Shown in pieces: positions 63,138 to 64,000 of a stretch of DNA of 64,000 bases. The notes under the pieces were generated by a model. It saw nothing but the letters and a program-made list of their open reading frames with translations. It was not told the origin of the DNA and made no database searches. This DNA is from an uncultured Pelagibacteraceae bacterium (lineage in GTDB: Bacteria > Pseudomonadota > Alphaproteobacteria > Pelagibacterales > Pelagibacteraceae): positions 1-64,000 of the forward strand of contig CABYCY010000002.1 of the NCBI GenBank assembly GCA_902517615.1. The letters run 5' to 3'. The first letter of the stretch is position 1; every line of letters begins with the position of its first letter. Both the position numbers and the translations under genes were made by a program.

Positions 63138-63849
63138 CGAATGTTCCTAAGTACGAATCTATTACTTGTTTATTTTTTTGAATCTCTCTTGGAGGACCAA
63201 ATGCAATACTTTTACCTTGATCTAAAGCTAAAACATTATCAGAAATTTCCATGATTATATTAATATTGTGCTCAATGGTAATTATCGTAACTCCAGTTTT
63301 TTTCATTTTTTTTATAAGTTCAACCAGACCAGGAATAGTTTTTTGGTCAACTCCACCAGTAACTTCGTCCATTAAAAGCAATTTGGGTTCTATTGCCATT
63401 GCCCTTGCCATCTCAAGTCTTTTTCTTTGTCCAGTTGATAGCTCTTTTGCAAAATGATGTCTTTTTTCAATCAAATCAACAAAATTAATTATTTCAAGAG
63501 CATTGTCTCTAGCTTTTTTTACATTCTTCTCTTTAACAAAAGCTCCAATCATAACGTTTTCAAGCAAAGTTTGATCTGCAAAAGGTTTAAGTTTTTGAAA
63601 AGTTCTACCTACACCTAAATTGCTTATTTTATCAGGACTTAAACCAAAAATATTTTTATCAAAAAATTGCACTTTTCCACTTTCAGCTTTTGTGTAACCT
63701 GTTATTAGATCAAACAAAGTTGATTTACCTGCTCCATTAGGTCCAATAATTCCAAGTATACTCCCCTGTTCTACGCTAAATGAAACATTGTCATTTGCTT
63801 TGATCCCTCCAAAAGATCTACTTAAATTTTCTACTGATAATATTTTCAT
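63127..63849 (-). CDS. livG: Branched-chain amino acid ABC transporter ATPase LivG
   Basis: This 240-residue ATPase has Walker A GPNGAGKST, Q-loop region VGRTFQKLKPFADQTLLENVMIGA, signature LSTGQRKRLEMARAM and Walker B LLLMDEVTGG, where the more usual Pro after Glu is Val. The C-terminal IEHNINIIMEISDNVLALDQG is LivG-like. It overlaps livM by four bases and livF by 11. Confidence 0.92.
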   Translation of the reverse strand: MKILSVENLSRSFGGIKANDNVSFSVEQGSILGIIGPNGAGKSTLFDLITGYTKAESGKVQFFDKNIFGLSPDKISNLGVGRTFQKLKPFADQTLLENVMIGAFVKEKNVKKARDNALEIINFVDLIEKRHHFAKELSTGQRKRLEMARAMAIEPKLLLMDEVTGGVDQKTIPGLVELIKKMKKTGVTIITIEHNINIIMEISDNVLALDQGKSIAFGPPREIQKNKQVIDSYLGTFDAA

Positions 63850-64000
63850 CTTTGTTTCTTTCTTTCCAAAATATCTTTAGGAATAAAGGAAATAAGTCCA
63901 TTTGGTCTGAATACGCAAATAATCATTAAAATTAATCCATATAAAATTAAATCAACTGCACCTCCAGTTCCTCCTAAATATATTCTTGAATATTCTGAAA
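63846..64000 (-). CDS. livM: Branched-chain amino acid ABC permease LivM, C-terminal end (partial)
   Basis: The last 51 codons are present, in frame from 63998 down to the TGA at 63846. The reading GGAVDLILYGLILMIICVFRPNGLISF is the typical LivM end, a final membrane segment followed by R-P-x-G-L. The stop overlaps the livG ATG (ATGA). The rest lies beyond the window. Confidence 0.88.
   Translation of the reverse strand, partial: SEYSRIYLGGTGGAVDLILYGLILMIICVFRPNGLISFIPKDILERKKQR

Overview
The window is very AT-rich, densely packed chromosomal DNA. Genes overlap by 1 to 8 bases or sit a few bases apart, most spacers are under 100 bases, and almost no transcription factors are visible. Gene content points to a streamlined marine alphaproteobacterium of the SAR11/Pelagibacter type: glycine-riboswitch control of gcvTHP, EhuB-type osmolyte uptake, one-carbon and formate oxidation, several EamA exporters, and a small hypervariable island. 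This assignment is an inference from gene content and composition; no rRNA or tRNA gene is present.

Layout. 1-14.2 kb is core: the end of rplI, dnaB, an MMPL/RND exporter, cvpA-purF, an HD-domain protein, gshA-gshB, two exporters, then an opposing four-gene ABC transporter resembling EhuBCDA. 14.2-22.7 kb holds a MOSC protein, a PhyH dioxygenase with two Gfo/Idh/MocA oxidoreductases, and surface-sugar genes ending in an 846-residue three-domain fusion (SDR reductase + cupin + C-methyltransferase).

22.66-30.59 kb is an accessory island built by two tandem insertions into the 5' end of one 75-codon gene. The complete gene is at 30528-30755. Truncated copies of its 5' end remain at 22665 and 24648, sharing a 53-bp core. 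The first insert is a two-gene restriction-modification-like unit. The second carries a secreted repeat protein, an HNH-like nuclease with a duplicated N-terminal domain, a GIY-YIG/T5orf172-like protein with NUMOD-like repeats, and small unknown genes. Its transcription units are separated by a 37-bp site seen five times in the same orientation (ACTAG-N7-ACTAG-N6-TAGAGATAAA). No integrase is recognisable.

30.7-35.1 kb is a probable operon of threonine aldolase, L-arginine:glycine amidinotransferase, creatinase and an EamA transporter, suggesting guanidino-compound turnover. 35.1-46.1 kb is a formate/molybdenum region: moeA, mobA, a SufU-like protein, an HPP membrane protein, metal-free NAD-formate dehydrogenase, then fdhD and a Mo-dependent NAD-linked formate dehydrogenase (FdsB- and FdsA-like), followed by selO. 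46-53.3 kb contains a 2OG-oxygenase/TPR pair, a DAO-family oxidase, TspO, an SDR, a DUF3833 lipoprotein, and a Cfa/DUF1365/flavin-oxidoreductase set.

53.3-57.8 kb is gcvT-gcvH-gcvP behind a tandem glycine riboswitch. A 12-nt segment at the start of its second aptamer is perfectly complementary to the gcvT start-codon region, which gives a clear model for translational control. 57.9-62.4 kb is the 5-oxoprolinase set (pxpA, B, C) with an EamA transporter and a DUF1445 protein. The window ends in livF, livG and the end of livM. Glycine, sarcosine, formate and glutathione/5-oxoproline chemistry recur across the window and could be connected metabolically.
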